The notes: generated from the sequence alone by a model not told the origin. DNA of 37,466 bases from an uncultured Bacilli bacterium (GCA_947629325.1 CANRDE010000009.1:1-37466), one strand, 5' to 3'. Shown: positions 1 to 8,101, numbered from the stretch's first letter. A program made the numbers and translations.

Positions 1-48
1 AAAGGATTGTCACCCGTTCAATTTAGGTTACAATCCTTGAATAATTAA
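1..48 (+). CDS. IS3-family transposase (OrfB), C-terminal fragment cut by the window edge
   Basis: The frame starting at base 1 reads KGLSPVQFRLQSLNN and stops with TAA at 46-48. The motif G-L/M-S-P-V-Q-F/Y-R is the characteristic C-terminus of IS3-family OrfB transposases, which carry an rve-type DDE integrase core upstream. It catalyses excision and insertion of the element. Only 15 residues are visible, so intactness of the transposase cannot be judged. It is followed by the terminal inverted repeat at 49-75, the expected order for the right end of such an element. Confidence 0.75.
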   Translation, partial: KGLSPVQFRLQSLNN

Positions 49-75
49 ACTGTCCAACTTTTGGGGTTCAGTTCA
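1..75 (+). mobile_element. Right end of an IS3-family (IS150-like) insertion sequence
   Basis: Two parts are visible. Positions 1-48 are the last codons of a transposase. Positions 49-75 read, on the minus strand, TGAACTGAACCCCAAAAGTT followed by GGACAGT, which resembles the terminal inverted repeat of IS150-type IS3 elements. The outer tip is at 75, so the element body lies left of the window and only its right end is present. The tip directly touches the stop codon of the penicillin-binding protein gene (76-78). Family assignment is from recognition of the repeat and of the transposase tail, not from a search. Confidence 0.8.
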
Positions 76-2019
76 TTAACTCTCTTTTTCTTCTTTATTA
101 ACATTGGTTATATATGGTTCACTACCTTTTAAATAATAATACATAATTGCTCTATTTTGATCGTTGGTAACTTCGCCAGTAACGGCATCTAAAATAACAC
201 CAATTATATTATCAGGAGTATTATACCAGTTATCGGAAACATTTTGTTGAATTTCTTCCATTGTATCAGCCCAAATATTTTTAGGAATATAACTATAATT
301 TTTAGCAAACTCTTTATTATTATCATAGCCTATCCATACCAATAATAAATCATCTTTATTATAACCTACAGTCCAGTAATCTGTAGCAGTAGTTCCTGTT
401 TTTATAGCATACTTTCGGCTTAGTTTACTAGCTATACTAGCTGCCGTAGCAGTGGTATAGTCTTTAAATGCTGAACTAGTAGTATTGGATAATAATTCAT
501 TTAATATGTATACATAATTAGGGTTTAATACTAATTCTTTTTTATTTTCTTTTGTATATATAACATTACCATTTCTATCTTCTATTTTTCTAATTAAATA
601 TAACTCTTTTTTATAGCCTCCATTAGCTAAAGTATTGTAACCTTGAGCAAAATCTATTATATTAATTTCTCCAGTTCCTAAAGCAAGAGAGGGTACTCCT
701 ATAAGTTCTTCTTTTATACCGGTCCTTTTAGCTGTTTCTACTAAAGCATCTACTCCAAGAAATAAATTAGTTTTAATTGCATATATGTTATCTGAAAACG
801 CAATAGCAGCAGCCATAGTAATTTCTTTATTCGCATATTTATTATTAAAGTTGGTCGGTGAATAATTTTCTTTATTGTTTATATTAAAAATAGTATATTC
901 ACTTGTAAATTTGGAAGAGGAAGTTAGATTATTTTCTAGGGCAGTATAATATAAAAATGGTTTCATAGTTGATCCCACTTGTCTTTTGGACTCTGTAGCT
1001 CTATTAAATTGACTTTTTCCATAATCAAGGCCTCCGGTTAAAGCTTCAATTTTGCCCGTCTCTGGATCTACAATGACACTTGCTACTTGTAATTCTGGAT
1101 CTTCTTGAATATTATTTAAAATGTTTTTTTCTAAACTAGTTTGTTTGTTAATATCAAGATTGGTATATATTTTTAGCCCTCCAGTTTCTAAAAATTGTTT
1201 ACTTATTCCTAGATTTTCTAATTCTTTATAAACTGCATCTTGATAATACATTAACATCTGTAAATTTTTTTCATTAGCTTTACCATATATTTCTACATTT
1301 TCAAAGTTAAGTTGCTCGTATGTGGCCTCATTAATATATCCATTATTTAATAATGCTTTGGCTACAATTTTCGCTCTGTTTATAGATTCCTCTTTATTAG
1401 ATACAGGATTAAATTTATTAGGACTTTTAGGAATTCCCGCTAAGATTATGGCCTCTTCCATAGTTAGTTCGCTTACATCTTTATTAAAATAAAATAAAGA
1501 TGCATTACTAACGCCATAATTACCATTTCCATAATTTATTGTATTTAAATAGGCTTCTAATATTTCGTCCTTATCATATTGAATTTCAGTTATAATAGTT
1601 AAAAAGGCTTCTTCTATCTTTCTTTTCCAAGTTTTATCAAAATCTAAATATAAATTTTTGACTAATTGTTGCGTAATTGTGGAAGCCCCTTGGACAATGT
1701 ATCCGGTTTCAATATTTGTTAACATTGCTTTGCCAATTCTAAGTAAATCAAAACCTTTATGTTGATAAAATTTCTTATCTTCAATTGCCACAACAGCTTC
1801 AACTAATTTTTTATCTATATCTTCTATATTTACCCATGAAGATGTACTACTTCCTTGATATACTAAATTATCATTATTATCATAAAGATAATAAGTGCCA
1901 TTATTTGTTATATTAATTTTGGGAGTAATTAAAGCATATATATTTATTCCAATATAACAAACTACAAAGCAAATAAAAGAGAAGAGAATAATTTTAGCTC
2001 CTAATTTTAAAACACGCAA
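76..2019 (-). CDS. Class A penicillin-binding protein (PBP1a-type transglycosylase/transpeptidase)
   Basis: Bifunctional peptidoglycan synthase at the outer face of the membrane. The protein has an N-terminal membrane anchor (about residues 8-32), then a GT51 glycosyltransferase domain with EDKKFYQHKGFD, GASTITQQL and KRKIEE motifs. The transpeptidase domain follows with the active-site Ser in GSTMKP, the SDN triad and KTGTT. About 647 residues, slightly short for PBP1a but with all catalytic boxes. I choose the TTG at 2019, because AGGTGAT at 2030-2024 is the ribosome binding site and the GTG inside it (2028) would be too early. Nothing lies between its TAA stop and the tip of the IS at 75, so its tail may have been trimmed by that insertion. 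Confidence 0.93.
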   Translation of the reverse strand: MRVLKLGAKIILFSFICFVVCYIGINIYALITPKINITNNGTYYLYDNNDNLVYQGSSTSSWVNIEDIDKKLVEAVVAIEDKKFYQHKGFDLLRIGKAMLTNIETGYIVQGASTITQQLVKNLYLDFDKTWKRKIEEAFLTIITEIQYDKDEILEAYLNTINYGNGNYGVSNASLFYFNKDVSELTMEEAIILAGIPKSPNKFNPVSNKEESINRAKIVAKALLNNGYINEATYEQLNFENVEIYGKANEKNLQMLMYYQDAVYKELENLGISKQFLETGGLKIYTNLDINKQTSLEKNILNNIQEDPELQVASVIVDPETGKIEALTGGLDYGKSQFNRATESKRQVGSTMKPFLYYTALENNLTSSSKFTSEYTIFNINNKENYSPTNFNNKYANKEITMAAAIAFSDNIYAIKTNLFLGVDALVETAKRTGIKEELIGVPSLALGTGEINIIDFAQGYNTLANGGYKKELYLIRKIEDRNGNVIYTKENKKELVLNPNYVYILNELLSNTTSSAFKDYTTATAASIASKLSRKYAIKTGTTATDYWTVGYNKDDLLLVWIGYDNNKEFAKNYSYIPKNIWADTMEEIQQNVSDNWYNTPDNIIGVILDAVTGEVTNDQNRAIMYYYLKGSEPYITNVNKEEKES

Positions 2020-2063
2020 TTCAATCACCTAAAATTATTATGTAAAAAAACGCTAAAATTATG

Positions 2064-2092
2064 TTGAAATTATATATGTGATATGGTATAGT
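2064..2092 (+). promoter_or_regulatory. Sigma-A promoter for the DUF1934 gene
   Basis: TTGAAA (2064-2069), 17-base spacer, TATAGT (2087-2092). The predicted transcript starts near 2099, just before the GAGGTGAT ribosome binding site at 2106-2113, so this promoter serves the otherwise unstarted frame at 2117. Confidence 0.6.
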
Positions 2093-2098
2093 TTTTAA
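2069..2098 (-). promoter_or_regulatory. Putative sigma-A promoter for the PBP gene
   Basis: On the minus strand TTAAAA (2098-2093) and TATAAT (2074-2069) are separated by 18 bases. The -10 is perfect and the -35 weak. It overlaps the plus-strand promoter at 2064-2092 almost completely, so RNA polymerase could probably occupy only one at a time. Confidence 0.45.
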
Positions 2099-2116
2099 GA
2101 AAAAAGAGGTGATTAC

Positions 2117-2449
2117 ATAAAAAGGGTAATAAAGTGGCGATTATTAAACGATGGAAAAGATGTAATTAACAATAACGGAATATGTGAATTTAAAGAGGAA
2201 AAAATAAAGTATTTTGAAAATCAAAATACTATTAATATAATAGATTTAAAACAAAAAACTTATCAAAGAGAGAATGAGGAATTTATATTTAAAATAGATT
2301 TTATTAAAAAAACTTTTACTTATATTTTAAAACAAGAAAATTTAATCATGGAAAATGAAATAGAATGTAAGTTAATAATTAATAAAGATTTATATCGATT
2401 AAAATATAAAATGGATCAAGAAGAAAAAGAAATTATAATACAAATGTAA
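2117..2449 (+). CDS. DUF1934 (YwiB-like) protein with apparent AUA start codon
   Basis: An open frame of 110 codons runs from ATA at 2117 to TAA at 2447-2449. The product is rich in beta-strand patterns (IDFIKKTFTYILKQENLIME, then LYRLKYKMDQEEKEIII) and resembles DUF1934/YwiB small beta-barrel proteins of unknown function. In Bacillus that gene also lies in the argS/rpoE neighbourhood, and rpoE follows here. No ATG, GTG or TTG exists in frame near the 5' end; the first ATG is at about 2348. The ribosome binding site AGGTGAT ends at 2113 and ATA follows after 3 bases, the same spacing as AGGTGAT-aaa-TTG of spoIIR. Either AUA is used or a sequence error hides the start. The reading frame itself is well supported; the start is inferred. 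Confidence 0.7.
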   Translation: MKRVIKWRLLNDGKDVINNNGICEFKEEKIKYFENQNTINIIDLKQKTYQRENEEFIFKIDFIKKTFTYILKQENLIMENEIECKLIINKDLYRLKYKMDQEEKEIIIQM

Positions 2450-2500
2450 TAGTAATATATATTTCTATTGCATATAATGTGAAAGAATAGGGAGAGAAAT

Positions 2501-2944
2501 ATGAATTTAAAAGATATACCAAAAGAAGAATTAGAAACTATGGGTTATGATGAAATCGCATATCTTATTTTAGAGAAAAACGGGAAAAAGATGAAATTGT
2601 TAGATTTATTTAAAAAAGTATGTGAAATCTTAGATTTACCGGAATCTATAATAGAAGAAAGAATAGCGGATTTCTTTGAATTATTATCAATTAATAAAAA
2701 ATTTGTATTACTTGAAAATGGATATTGGGATTTAGCTACTAAACATGTCCAAAACATTGTTGTTGAAGATGAAGAAGAAGATCAAGTTGCTGATGAGTTA
2801 GATGAAGATAGTGATGATAATGTAGAGGAAGCAACTGATGAAGAAGATATTTTTTACGATAATGATTTAGATCAAGATGATGAAGAAGAAGACGATTTAA
2901 AAGATTTAGTAATAGTAGATGAAGAGGATGAATCCATTCAGTAA
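2501..2944 (+). CDS. rpoE: DNA-directed RNA polymerase delta subunit
   Basis: Delta is a Gram-positive-specific RNA polymerase subunit that speeds enzyme recycling and tunes promoter selectivity. Residues 1 to about 75 form the folded HARE-HTH-like domain (MNLKDIPKEELETMGYDEIA, then a FFELLSINKKF-LENGYWDL pattern). Residues from about 90 to 147 are almost entirely Asp/Glu, the unstructured acidic tail typical of this family. Length (147) is normal for the family. The start ATG has a good site (GGGAGAG at 2490-2496), and TATAAT at 2473-2478 may be its -10. It is followed by a hairpin terminator at 2986-3016. Confidence 0.95.
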   Translation: MNLKDIPKEELETMGYDEIAYLILEKNGKKMKLLDLFKKVCEILDLPESIIEERIADFFELLSINKKFVLLENGYWDLATKHVQNIVVEDEEEDQVADELDEDSDDNVEEATDEEDIFYDNDLDQDDEEEDDLKDLVIVDEEDESIQ

Positions 2945-2985
2945 TTAAAATTTACTAATTGAAAATTTTATTTCCAACATAAAAT

Positions 2986-3016
2986 AAAATGTGAGACTTT
3001 TGCGTTTCACATTTTT
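2986..3016 (+). terminator. Rho-independent terminator after rpoE
   Basis: A 12-base stem AAAATGTGAGAC pairs with GTTTCACATTTT (one G-U) around the loop TTTTGC, ending in a run of T. It lies 41 bases after the rpoE stop. Confidence 0.8.
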
Positions 3017-3039
3017 ATAACTTAAGAAGGGTGATTTTT

Positions 3040-3918
3040 TTGAAAAAAATATTTAAAAATATTGGTATTCAAGCCTCTATACTAACTTTAGTAATAAATT
3101 TTATTTTATTTATAATTAAACTTTTAGCGGGCTTTATTGCTCACTCTAATGCCATGGTGTCTGATGCAATCCATTCTTTATCTGATGCTTTTACAACCAT
3201 AATAGTAATTTTTGGTTTATCAATTTCTAACAAAGAAGCTGATAACGATCATCCTTATGGTCATGAAAGAATAGAATCGGTTTTTGCTATTATTTTGTCG
3301 TTTTTTCTTTTAGTTACTGGAATCGGCGTAGGTTATGTTGGCATAAAGGCAATAATTACTGGCCATTCTAATTTAAAGATTCCAGGCATGTTAGCTTTAA
3401 TTGTTTCTTTAATATCTATAATAATTAAAGAATTAATGTTTAGATATACAATAAAAATTGCTAAAAGAATAAAGTCGCCATCTATGGAAGCGGATGCATG
3501 GCATCATAGAAGTGATGCTTTATCATCAGTTGGCAGTTTTATAGGAATTTTAGGAGCTAGGCATGGTTTTCCTTTATTAGATCCTATATGTAGTATTTTA
3601 ATCTGTTTATTAATTATAAAAAGTGCTTTAGAAATTTTTAAAGAGGCAATAAATCAAATGCTAGACTCCTCTTGTGATGAAAAAACTATGACCGAAATTA
3701 GAGAAGCAATAATAGAAATATATAAGAATATTGTTATTAACGATTTGAAAACGAGAATGTTTGGTAATAAGGTATATATTGATTTAGAAATTGCCTTAAA
3801 TGGTAATATAACATTAAAAAAAGCTAATCAAACTGTGAAAAAAATTCATGATGAAATTGAAAGTAGATTTGATTTTGTGAAACATTGTAATATTCAAATA
3901 GTACCTTTAGAAAAGTGA
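3040..3918 (+). CDS. Cation diffusion facilitator (CDF) family metal exporter
   Basis: Proton-coupled efflux of divalent metal (Zn, Fe or Mn) across the membrane. About 292 residues: six hydrophobic segments within residues 10-200, then a cytoplasmic ferredoxin-like domain. Metal-site residues are H45 and D49 in SDAIHSLSD and H155 and D159 in DAWHHRSDA, giving an H-D-H-D tetrad in which the first ligand is His rather than the Asp of E. coli FieF. HPYGHERIE after segment 2 is also typical. The start is TTG at 3040, placed after the AAGAAGGGTGAT ribosome binding site; the upstream GTG at 3031 lies inside that site. The metal specificity cannot be told from sequence alone. Confidence 0.9.
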   Translation: MKKIFKNIGIQASILTLVINFILFIIKLLAGFIAHSNAMVSDAIHSLSDAFTTIIVIFGLSISNKEADNDHPYGHERIESVFAIILSFFLLVTGIGVGYVGIKAIITGHSNLKIPGMLALIVSLISIIIKELMFRYTIKIAKRIKSPSMEADAWHHRSDALSSVGSFIGILGARHGFPLLDPICSILICLLIIKSALEIFKEAINQMLDSSCDEKTMTEIREAIIEIYKNIVINDLKTRMFGNKVYIDLEIALNGNITLKKANQTVKKIHDEIESRFDFVKHCNIQIVPLEK

Positions 3919-3927
3919 TTAGCTTAG

Positions 3928-3956
3928 TTGTCAGTAACCAATTAAAATGGTATAAT
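3928..3956 (+). promoter_or_regulatory. Sigma-A promoter for prfA-prmC
   Basis: TTGTCA (3928-3933), 17-base spacer, TATAAT (3951-3956), with TGG before the -10 giving an extended -10 element. The transcript would start near 3963, shortly before the prfA ribosome binding site. Confidence 0.75.
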
Positions 3957-3978
3957 TTTTAAGAAAAAGGTGATTTTT

Positions 3979-5046
3979 ATGTTTGAAAGATTAGAAGACA
4001 TTAAGAATAAGTATGAAGAATTGAAATTAGAATTAATAAAGCCTGAAGTTTTAAGTGATTATAATAAATTAAAAACGTTATCTAAAGAAAAAAGTGATTT
4101 AGAAGAGATTGTTACTAAATATGAAGAATATCAAAAGATAGAAAAAGCTATGTTAGAGGCGAATTCTTTAATAAACGATCCTGATTTTCATGAAATAGCT
4201 GCTAATGAAGTAAAAGATTTATCAGAAAAATTAGAATCAATAAAAAAAGAATTAGAAATTTTATTAGTGCCAAAGGATGAAAATGATAATAAAAATATTA
4301 TTATGGAAATAAGAGGAGCTGCTGGCGGGGATGAAGCAAATATTTTTGCTGGTGACTTATTTAGGATGTATTCTTATTATGCAGAGAAAAATGGTTGGAA
4401 AATTGAAGTATTAAATTCTATTGAAGGAACTTCAGGAGGATTTTCCCAAATTGAATGTATGATAAAAGGAAGCAATGTATATTCCAAATTAAAATACGAG
4501 AATGGATCGCATCGGGTACAAAGAGTTCCGGCTACAGAAACTCAAGGAAGAGTTCATACATCTACCGCTACTGTTTTGGTCATGCCTGAAGTAGAGGATG
4601 TAAATATTGATATTAAAGAAAGCGATTTAAAAATAGATGTATTTCATTCCAGTGGTGCTGGTGGTCAATCAGTCAATACTTCTAATTCAGCAGTAAGAAT
4701 AACTCATATTCCAACCGGATTTATTGTGGCTTGCCAAACCGAAAGAAGTCAATTAAAAAATAAGGAAAATGCTATCAGATTACTAAAGATTAAGTTAAAT
4801 GCTGCAATGAGACAAAAACAAGCGGATGAAATTGGGGAAACCAGAAAAAGCAAAATTGGAACAGGAGATAGATCAGAAAAAATAAGAACTTATAATTACC
4901 CTCAAAATAGGGTAACTGACCATCGTATTAATTTTTCTATAATGGAACTTGATAGAGTTATGGAAGGAAATTTAGACCCAATAATAGAAGCCTTAATAAC
5001 TGAGGATATGAGGTTAAAATTGGCGGGAGAAAATTTTAATTTCTAA
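3979..5046 (+). CDS. prfA: Peptide chain release factor 1
   Basis: RF1 reads UAA and UAG and triggers peptidyl-tRNA hydrolysis. The codon-recognition tripeptide PAT is visible in RVPATETQGRVHTS, which separates RF1 from RF2 (SPF). The catalytic GGQ is in HSSGAGGQSVNTSNSAVRI; its Gln is the target of PrmC, encoded next. About 355 residues, the usual length. The start is ATG 3979, because AAGGTGAT at 3968-3974 is the ribosome binding site and the GTG at 3970 lies within it. The stop overlaps the next gene by one base (TAATG at 5044-5048), indicating translational coupling. Confidence 0.97.
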   Translation: MFERLEDIKNKYEELKLELIKPEVLSDYNKLKTLSKEKSDLEEIVTKYEEYQKIEKAMLEANSLINDPDFHEIAANEVKDLSEKLESIKKELEILLVPKDENDNKNIIMEIRGAAGGDEANIFAGDLFRMYSYYAEKNGWKIEVLNSIEGTSGGFSQIECMIKGSNVYSKLKYENGSHRVQRVPATETQGRVHTSTATVLVMPEVEDVNIDIKESDLKIDVFHSSGAGGQSVNTSNSAVRITHIPTGFIVACQTERSQLKNKENAIRLLKIKLNAAMRQKQADEIGETRKSKIGTGDRSEKIRTYNYPQNRVTDHRINFSIMELDRVMEGNLDPIIEALITEDMRLKLAGENFNF

Positions 5047-5777
5047 TGAGTGATGAAGAATTAATAAAAAAATATCTACCAAGGGCCGCCCAAAAAGAAG
5101 CTTTAAAAAAATTAACCAATGGGTTACCAGTTCAATATATAATTGGTAATGTTGATTTTTGGGGAAATACGATAAAAGTCAATACTAATGTTTTAATTCC
5201 TAGATTTGAAACTGAGTTTTTAGTAGAGAAAACTTTAAAATATTTAGCTAAAATGAATATTGTAAGTCCAAGAATATTAGAAGTAGGAACTGGTAGTGGT
5301 TGTATTAGTATAACATTAAAGAAAGAGATTGATTGCGCTATTGATGCAATTGATATTAGTGATAAAGCGATAGAACTAGCCCAAGAAAATGCTAGAGATA
5401 ATCACGTGCTAATTAATTTTAAAGTGCAAAATATTGAAAATTTTATTTTAAAGGAAAAATATGACTTAATAATTAGCAATCCGCCTTATGTTCCTTTTAA
5501 TTCTTCTATTGACGCAAAAATAAAATATGAGCCTCAAGGAGCGATTTTTGCCCCGGAACAAGGGATATATTATTATAGAATAATATTAGAAAAAATAAGT
5601 CAGAATTTAGCGAAGAATTTTCTCATTGCCTTTGAAATTGGCGATAAACAAGGGGCAATAGTAAAAAATCTTATTTTAAAATATTTACCTAATACGTTTG
5701 TAAATATTGAGAGAGATTATAATAATTATGAAAGATATGTATTTGCTACAAATATAGAAAAAATATTTGAAGATTAA
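5046..5777 (+). CDS. prmC: Release factor glutamine methyltransferase
   Basis: PrmC N5-methylates the Gln of the GGQ motif of RF1 and RF2 using S-adenosylmethionine. The SAM-binding loop EVGTGSG is at residues 79-85 and the catalytic NPPY at 145-148, in ISNPPYVP. An N-terminal helical domain with GLPVQYIIG lies before it, as usual. The 243-residue length is slightly short for the family (about 280), with a reduced N-terminal domain. The ATG overlaps the prfA stop, so both are made from the promoter at 3928. Substrates RF1 and RF2 are both encoded in this window. Confidence 0.96.
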   Translation: MSDEELIKKYLPRAAQKEALKKLTNGLPVQYIIGNVDFWGNTIKVNTNVLIPRFETEFLVEKTLKYLAKMNIVSPRILEVGTGSGCISITLKKEIDCAIDAIDISDKAIELAQENARDNHVLINFKVQNIENFILKEKYDLIISNPPYVPFNSSIDAKIKYEPQGAIFAPEQGIYYYRIILEKISQNLAKNFLIAFEIGDKQGAIVKNLILKYLPNTFVNIERDYNNYERYVFATNIEKIFED

Positions 5778-5836
5778 TACATATCTTTTTTGAATAAAAA
5801 AAGCTACTTTCTTTCATAATTATTTTAGGTGATAAA

Positions 5837-6340
5837 TTGAAAAAAGTAATAATATTCTTATTTTTAATAGTTGTTATTTCCGTATTTATGAATGAAAAAG
5901 AACATATTTTAATTCCGGATAATGCCATAAGATTTAGAGTTATTGCTAATAGTAATGAGGCTAAAGACCAGAAATTAAAAAAAGCTATAAAAGAAGATGT
6001 GGAAAAAGAGTTATATGCATTATTAAAAGATGTTGACAACGTGGAAGAGGCTCGCAAAATTATTAAAGAAAATTTATCTATTGTGGATAATATTATGCAC
6101 CAATATGATGTTGAATATAATATTAGTTATGGTAATAATTATTTTCCTTCTAAAAATTATAAAGGGATAACATACAAAGAAGGGCAGTATGAAAGTTTAG
6201 TAATTACCCTAGGAGAAGGAACTGGTAAAAATTGGTGGTGTGTTTTATTTCCACCATTATGTTTATTAGATGAGCAAAATGATTTAAAAAATGCTGAATA
6301 TGAATTATATGTTACAAAAATGATTAATAAATTTCATTAA
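5837..6340 (+). CDS. spoIIR: Stage II sporulation protein R
   Basis: SpoIIR is made in the forespore, secreted to the intermembrane space and triggers SpoIIGA to process pro-sigma-E in the mother cell. The N-terminal hydrophobic segment (residues 2-16) is the export signal. The conserved core is visible: IRFRVIANSNEAKDQKLK, then YKGITYKEGQYESL, then GEGTGKNWWCVLFPPLC. At 167 residues it is close to the minimal family domain. The start is TTG 5837 after AGGTGAT. It follows prmC exactly as in Bacillus, supporting both the call and true endospore ancestry. Confidence 0.93.
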   Translation: MKKVIIFLFLIVVISVFMNEKEHILIPDNAIRFRVIANSNEAKDQKLKKAIKEDVEKELYALLKDVDNVEEARKIIKENLSIVDNIMHQYDVEYNISYGNNYFPSKNYKGITYKEGQYESLVITLGEGTGKNWWCVLFPPLCLLDEQNDLKNAEYELYVTKMINKFH

Positions 6341-6370
6341 AGATAAATATGATTTAATTAGGTGATTTAT

Positions 6371-6907
6371 GTGTCCATTATTTTTTCCTTATTTTTAATT
6401 GGAATTTCTTTATCAATGGATACTTTTTCTATTTCTTTAAGCATAGGAACCTTTAAAATTACGAAGCCAAATATAATATTATTTTCGGTTTTAGTAGGTC
6501 TTATGCATTTTTTTATGCCATTATTAGGTTCGATTTTAGGTGATAAAATAATTACATTTTTAAATATAAATGTTAACTTTCTTTTAGGAGTTATCTTGTT
6601 ATTTATTGGAATTGAAATGATTATTGACCTAATTAAAAAAGATGATAAATACTTAGAGCTAAATTTATTTAATATGCTATTATTAGCTCTATCGGTTAGT
6701 TTAGATAGCTTTTCTACGGGCTTAGGGCTTAAAGCAATAACCAGTGATGCTCTATTGTCCGGGTTAATATTTAGTATATGTGCTGCTACATTTACTTTTA
6801 TGGGTTTATTGATTGGTAAATATTCTAGCCAAAAACTAGGAATATATGGTAATATTTTAGGAATAATTTTGCTTTTTATATTAGGAATAATTCATATTTT
6901 AAAATGA
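6371..6907 (+). CDS. mntP: MntP/YtaF-family membrane protein, probable manganese efflux pump
   Basis: A six-helix membrane protein of 178 residues made of two homologous halves. Each half starts with an acidic helix motif: SLSMDTFSISLSIG (D17) and ALSVSLDSFSTGLGL. VGLMHFFMPLLGSILG matches the MntP family, which exports Mn2+ by an unresolved mechanism. In B. subtilis mntP (ywlD) also lies downstream of spoIIR, which favours MntP over the related sporulation protein YtaF, but the two families are similar and YtaF cannot be fully excluded. The start is GTG 6371, about 3 bases after the TTAGGTGATTT site. Confidence 0.82.
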   Translation: MSIIFSLFLIGISLSMDTFSISLSIGTFKITKPNIILFSVLVGLMHFFMPLLGSILGDKIITFLNINVNFLLGVILLFIGIEMIIDLIKKDDKYLELNLFNMLLLALSVSLDSFSTGLGLKAITSDALLSGLIFSICAATFTFMGLLIGKYSSQKLGIYGNILGIILLFILGIIHILK

Positions 6908-6959
6908 AAAATGAATAAAAATTTTTTAATTTTTTCAATATATTTATGTAGGTGATATT

Positions 6960-7913
6960 TTGAAAAATAAATTAAAAGCCATCTTAAATGATTACATTTT
7001 AGAATTTCAAGAATACAAAAATAAATTTCAAAATTTTATGAAGCAAACAATTATAATAGTTAAAGAATTTATGACTAATATAAAAGAAAATTTTAAAAAT
7101 CAAGATACCAAGAAGAAATATTTAGCTACAACAATTATTTTAGTAATTTTAAATCTATTAATTATAAATATTTTTACTTCTTTTGCTTATTATTATGATA
7201 AAGATATACTTACGATTGTTGAAGCCAAAGTCGGTGATATTAATCTTAATAAATATGATTATGTATTAAGAGTATTTTTAGAAGAGGCTGGAAAAGATGG
7301 AATTGGGACAGGAAAGTACTATTTAAGTAGTAATATTCCTACTATTGGTTATACGTATAGTAATTATACCTGCCAAAATGGATCTATATTAAATTACGAT
7401 GAACAAGCAAAAATGACTAGTGTAAGTTTAGACCAAAAAGATATATGTTCTATATATTTTAATATTGTTGGCTCATTAGATATTGGTTTGGAAATTATGT
7501 TAGAGAGTGACATTGATAGTAACACATATATTAAGAGTAATTATATTCCTTCTTTTGGTTATAAATATAGTTATTTTGAATGTGAAAATAATGCTTCATT
7601 AGAATATGATCCCGTCCTTCATAAAGTTAAAGTCTCAACAGCCAAAAAAGATTATTGCAAAGTATATTTTGATAAAGATTCATATGATATAAAAATAAAA
7701 ACTTTTGTGGAAAATACTTATAATACCAAAGATTATATTGAATTAAATTCTATCCCTGCCAATAAAAAATATATTTTAAATGAAGGAAAGAGTATTTGTA
7801 AAAACAAAAATAATGAAAGGATAGATAATAGTATAACTTATGAAAATGGTTATATAGAATTAGCCACAAGTGAGATTAGTACTTGTGAAGTATATCTAAA
7901 TTTATATGAATAG
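6960..7913 (+). CDS. Membrane-anchored protein with three Cys-pair repeats, unknown function
   Basis: Not recognised as a named family. A charged amphipathic N-terminal stretch (about residues 1-53) is followed by one transmembrane helix (about 55-77, LATTIILVILNLLIINIF), so the rest probably faces outward. The external part is three units of about 75-85 residues. Units 1 and 2 share the order Y-I/L-x2-N-x-IP-x2-GY-x-Y-x4-C-x-N, a later YD, then KD-x-C-x-I/VYF; unit 3 is more diverged but keeps NSIP, two Cys and CEVYL. Two Cys per unit suggest one disulfide each. The start is TTG 6960 after TAGGTGATAT. It lies between mntP and murA with no evident partner except the overlapping small gene downstream. 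Confidence 0.8.
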   Translation: MKNKLKAILNDYILEFQEYKNKFQNFMKQTIIIVKEFMTNIKENFKNQDTKKKYLATTIILVILNLLIINIFTSFAYYYDKDILTIVEAKVGDINLNKYDYVLRVFLEEAGKDGIGTGKYYLSSNIPTIGYTYSNYTCQNGSILNYDEQAKMTSVSLDQKDICSIYFNIVGSLDIGLEIMLESDIDSNTYIKSNYIPSFGYKYSYFECENNASLEYDPVLHKVKVSTAKKDYCKVYFDKDSYDIKIKTFVENTYNTKDYIELNSIPANKKYILNEGKSICKNKNNERIDNSITYENGYIELATSEISTCEVYLNLYE

Positions 7914-8070
7914 AACAATAAGGAAAAACACTATAATTGGAGTAGTTTTCTTGATTGAAATACTTATAATTTATATTTTAATGGATAATATTTTAAATAA
8001 CACTATTATTTGTCCATCCAAATTATCTTTTTATGAATTTTTGAAACATAAAATAATTGAATTTTTATAG
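7906..8070 (+). CDS. Small single-helix membrane protein, overlapping the upstream gene
   Basis: A 54-codon frame starts at ATG 7906, inside the last codons of the preceding gene, and ends at TAG 8068-8070. The product has a basic start (MNRTIRKN), a hydrophobic helix (about residues 9-26, IIGVVFLIEILIIYILM) and a short charged tail. Overlap of start and stop suggests translational coupling with the repeat protein. I do not recognise a family; support is the coding-like composition, the coupling, and the fact that a promoter follows only afterwards. Confidence 0.45.
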   Translation: MNRTIRKNTIIGVVFLIEILIIYILMDNILNNTIICPSKLSFYEFLKHKIIEFL

Positions 8071-8101
8071 CAAATCCTTTACATAAAAGCTGCTAATTAT
8101 A

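Noticed and set aside
2545-2757. Minus-strand frame opposite rpoE
   Set aside because: A mirror of the rpoE coding strand with no ribosome binding site or family resemblance.
3928-3978. Possible use of UGA as Trp (Mollicute code)
   Set aside because: Genes here use TGG for Trp, prfB frameshifts at UGA, and no family protein needs UGA to be read through.
5791-5822. Sigma-F/G-like promoter before spoIIR (GAATA, 18 bases, CATAATT)
   Set aside because: The match is good, but the transcript would begin inside the ribosome binding site (5827-5833), leaving no usable leader; kept only as a note.
7913-8101. Larger gene after the three-repeat protein
   Set aside because: Only the 54-codon overlapping frame is open; all else is stop-rich.
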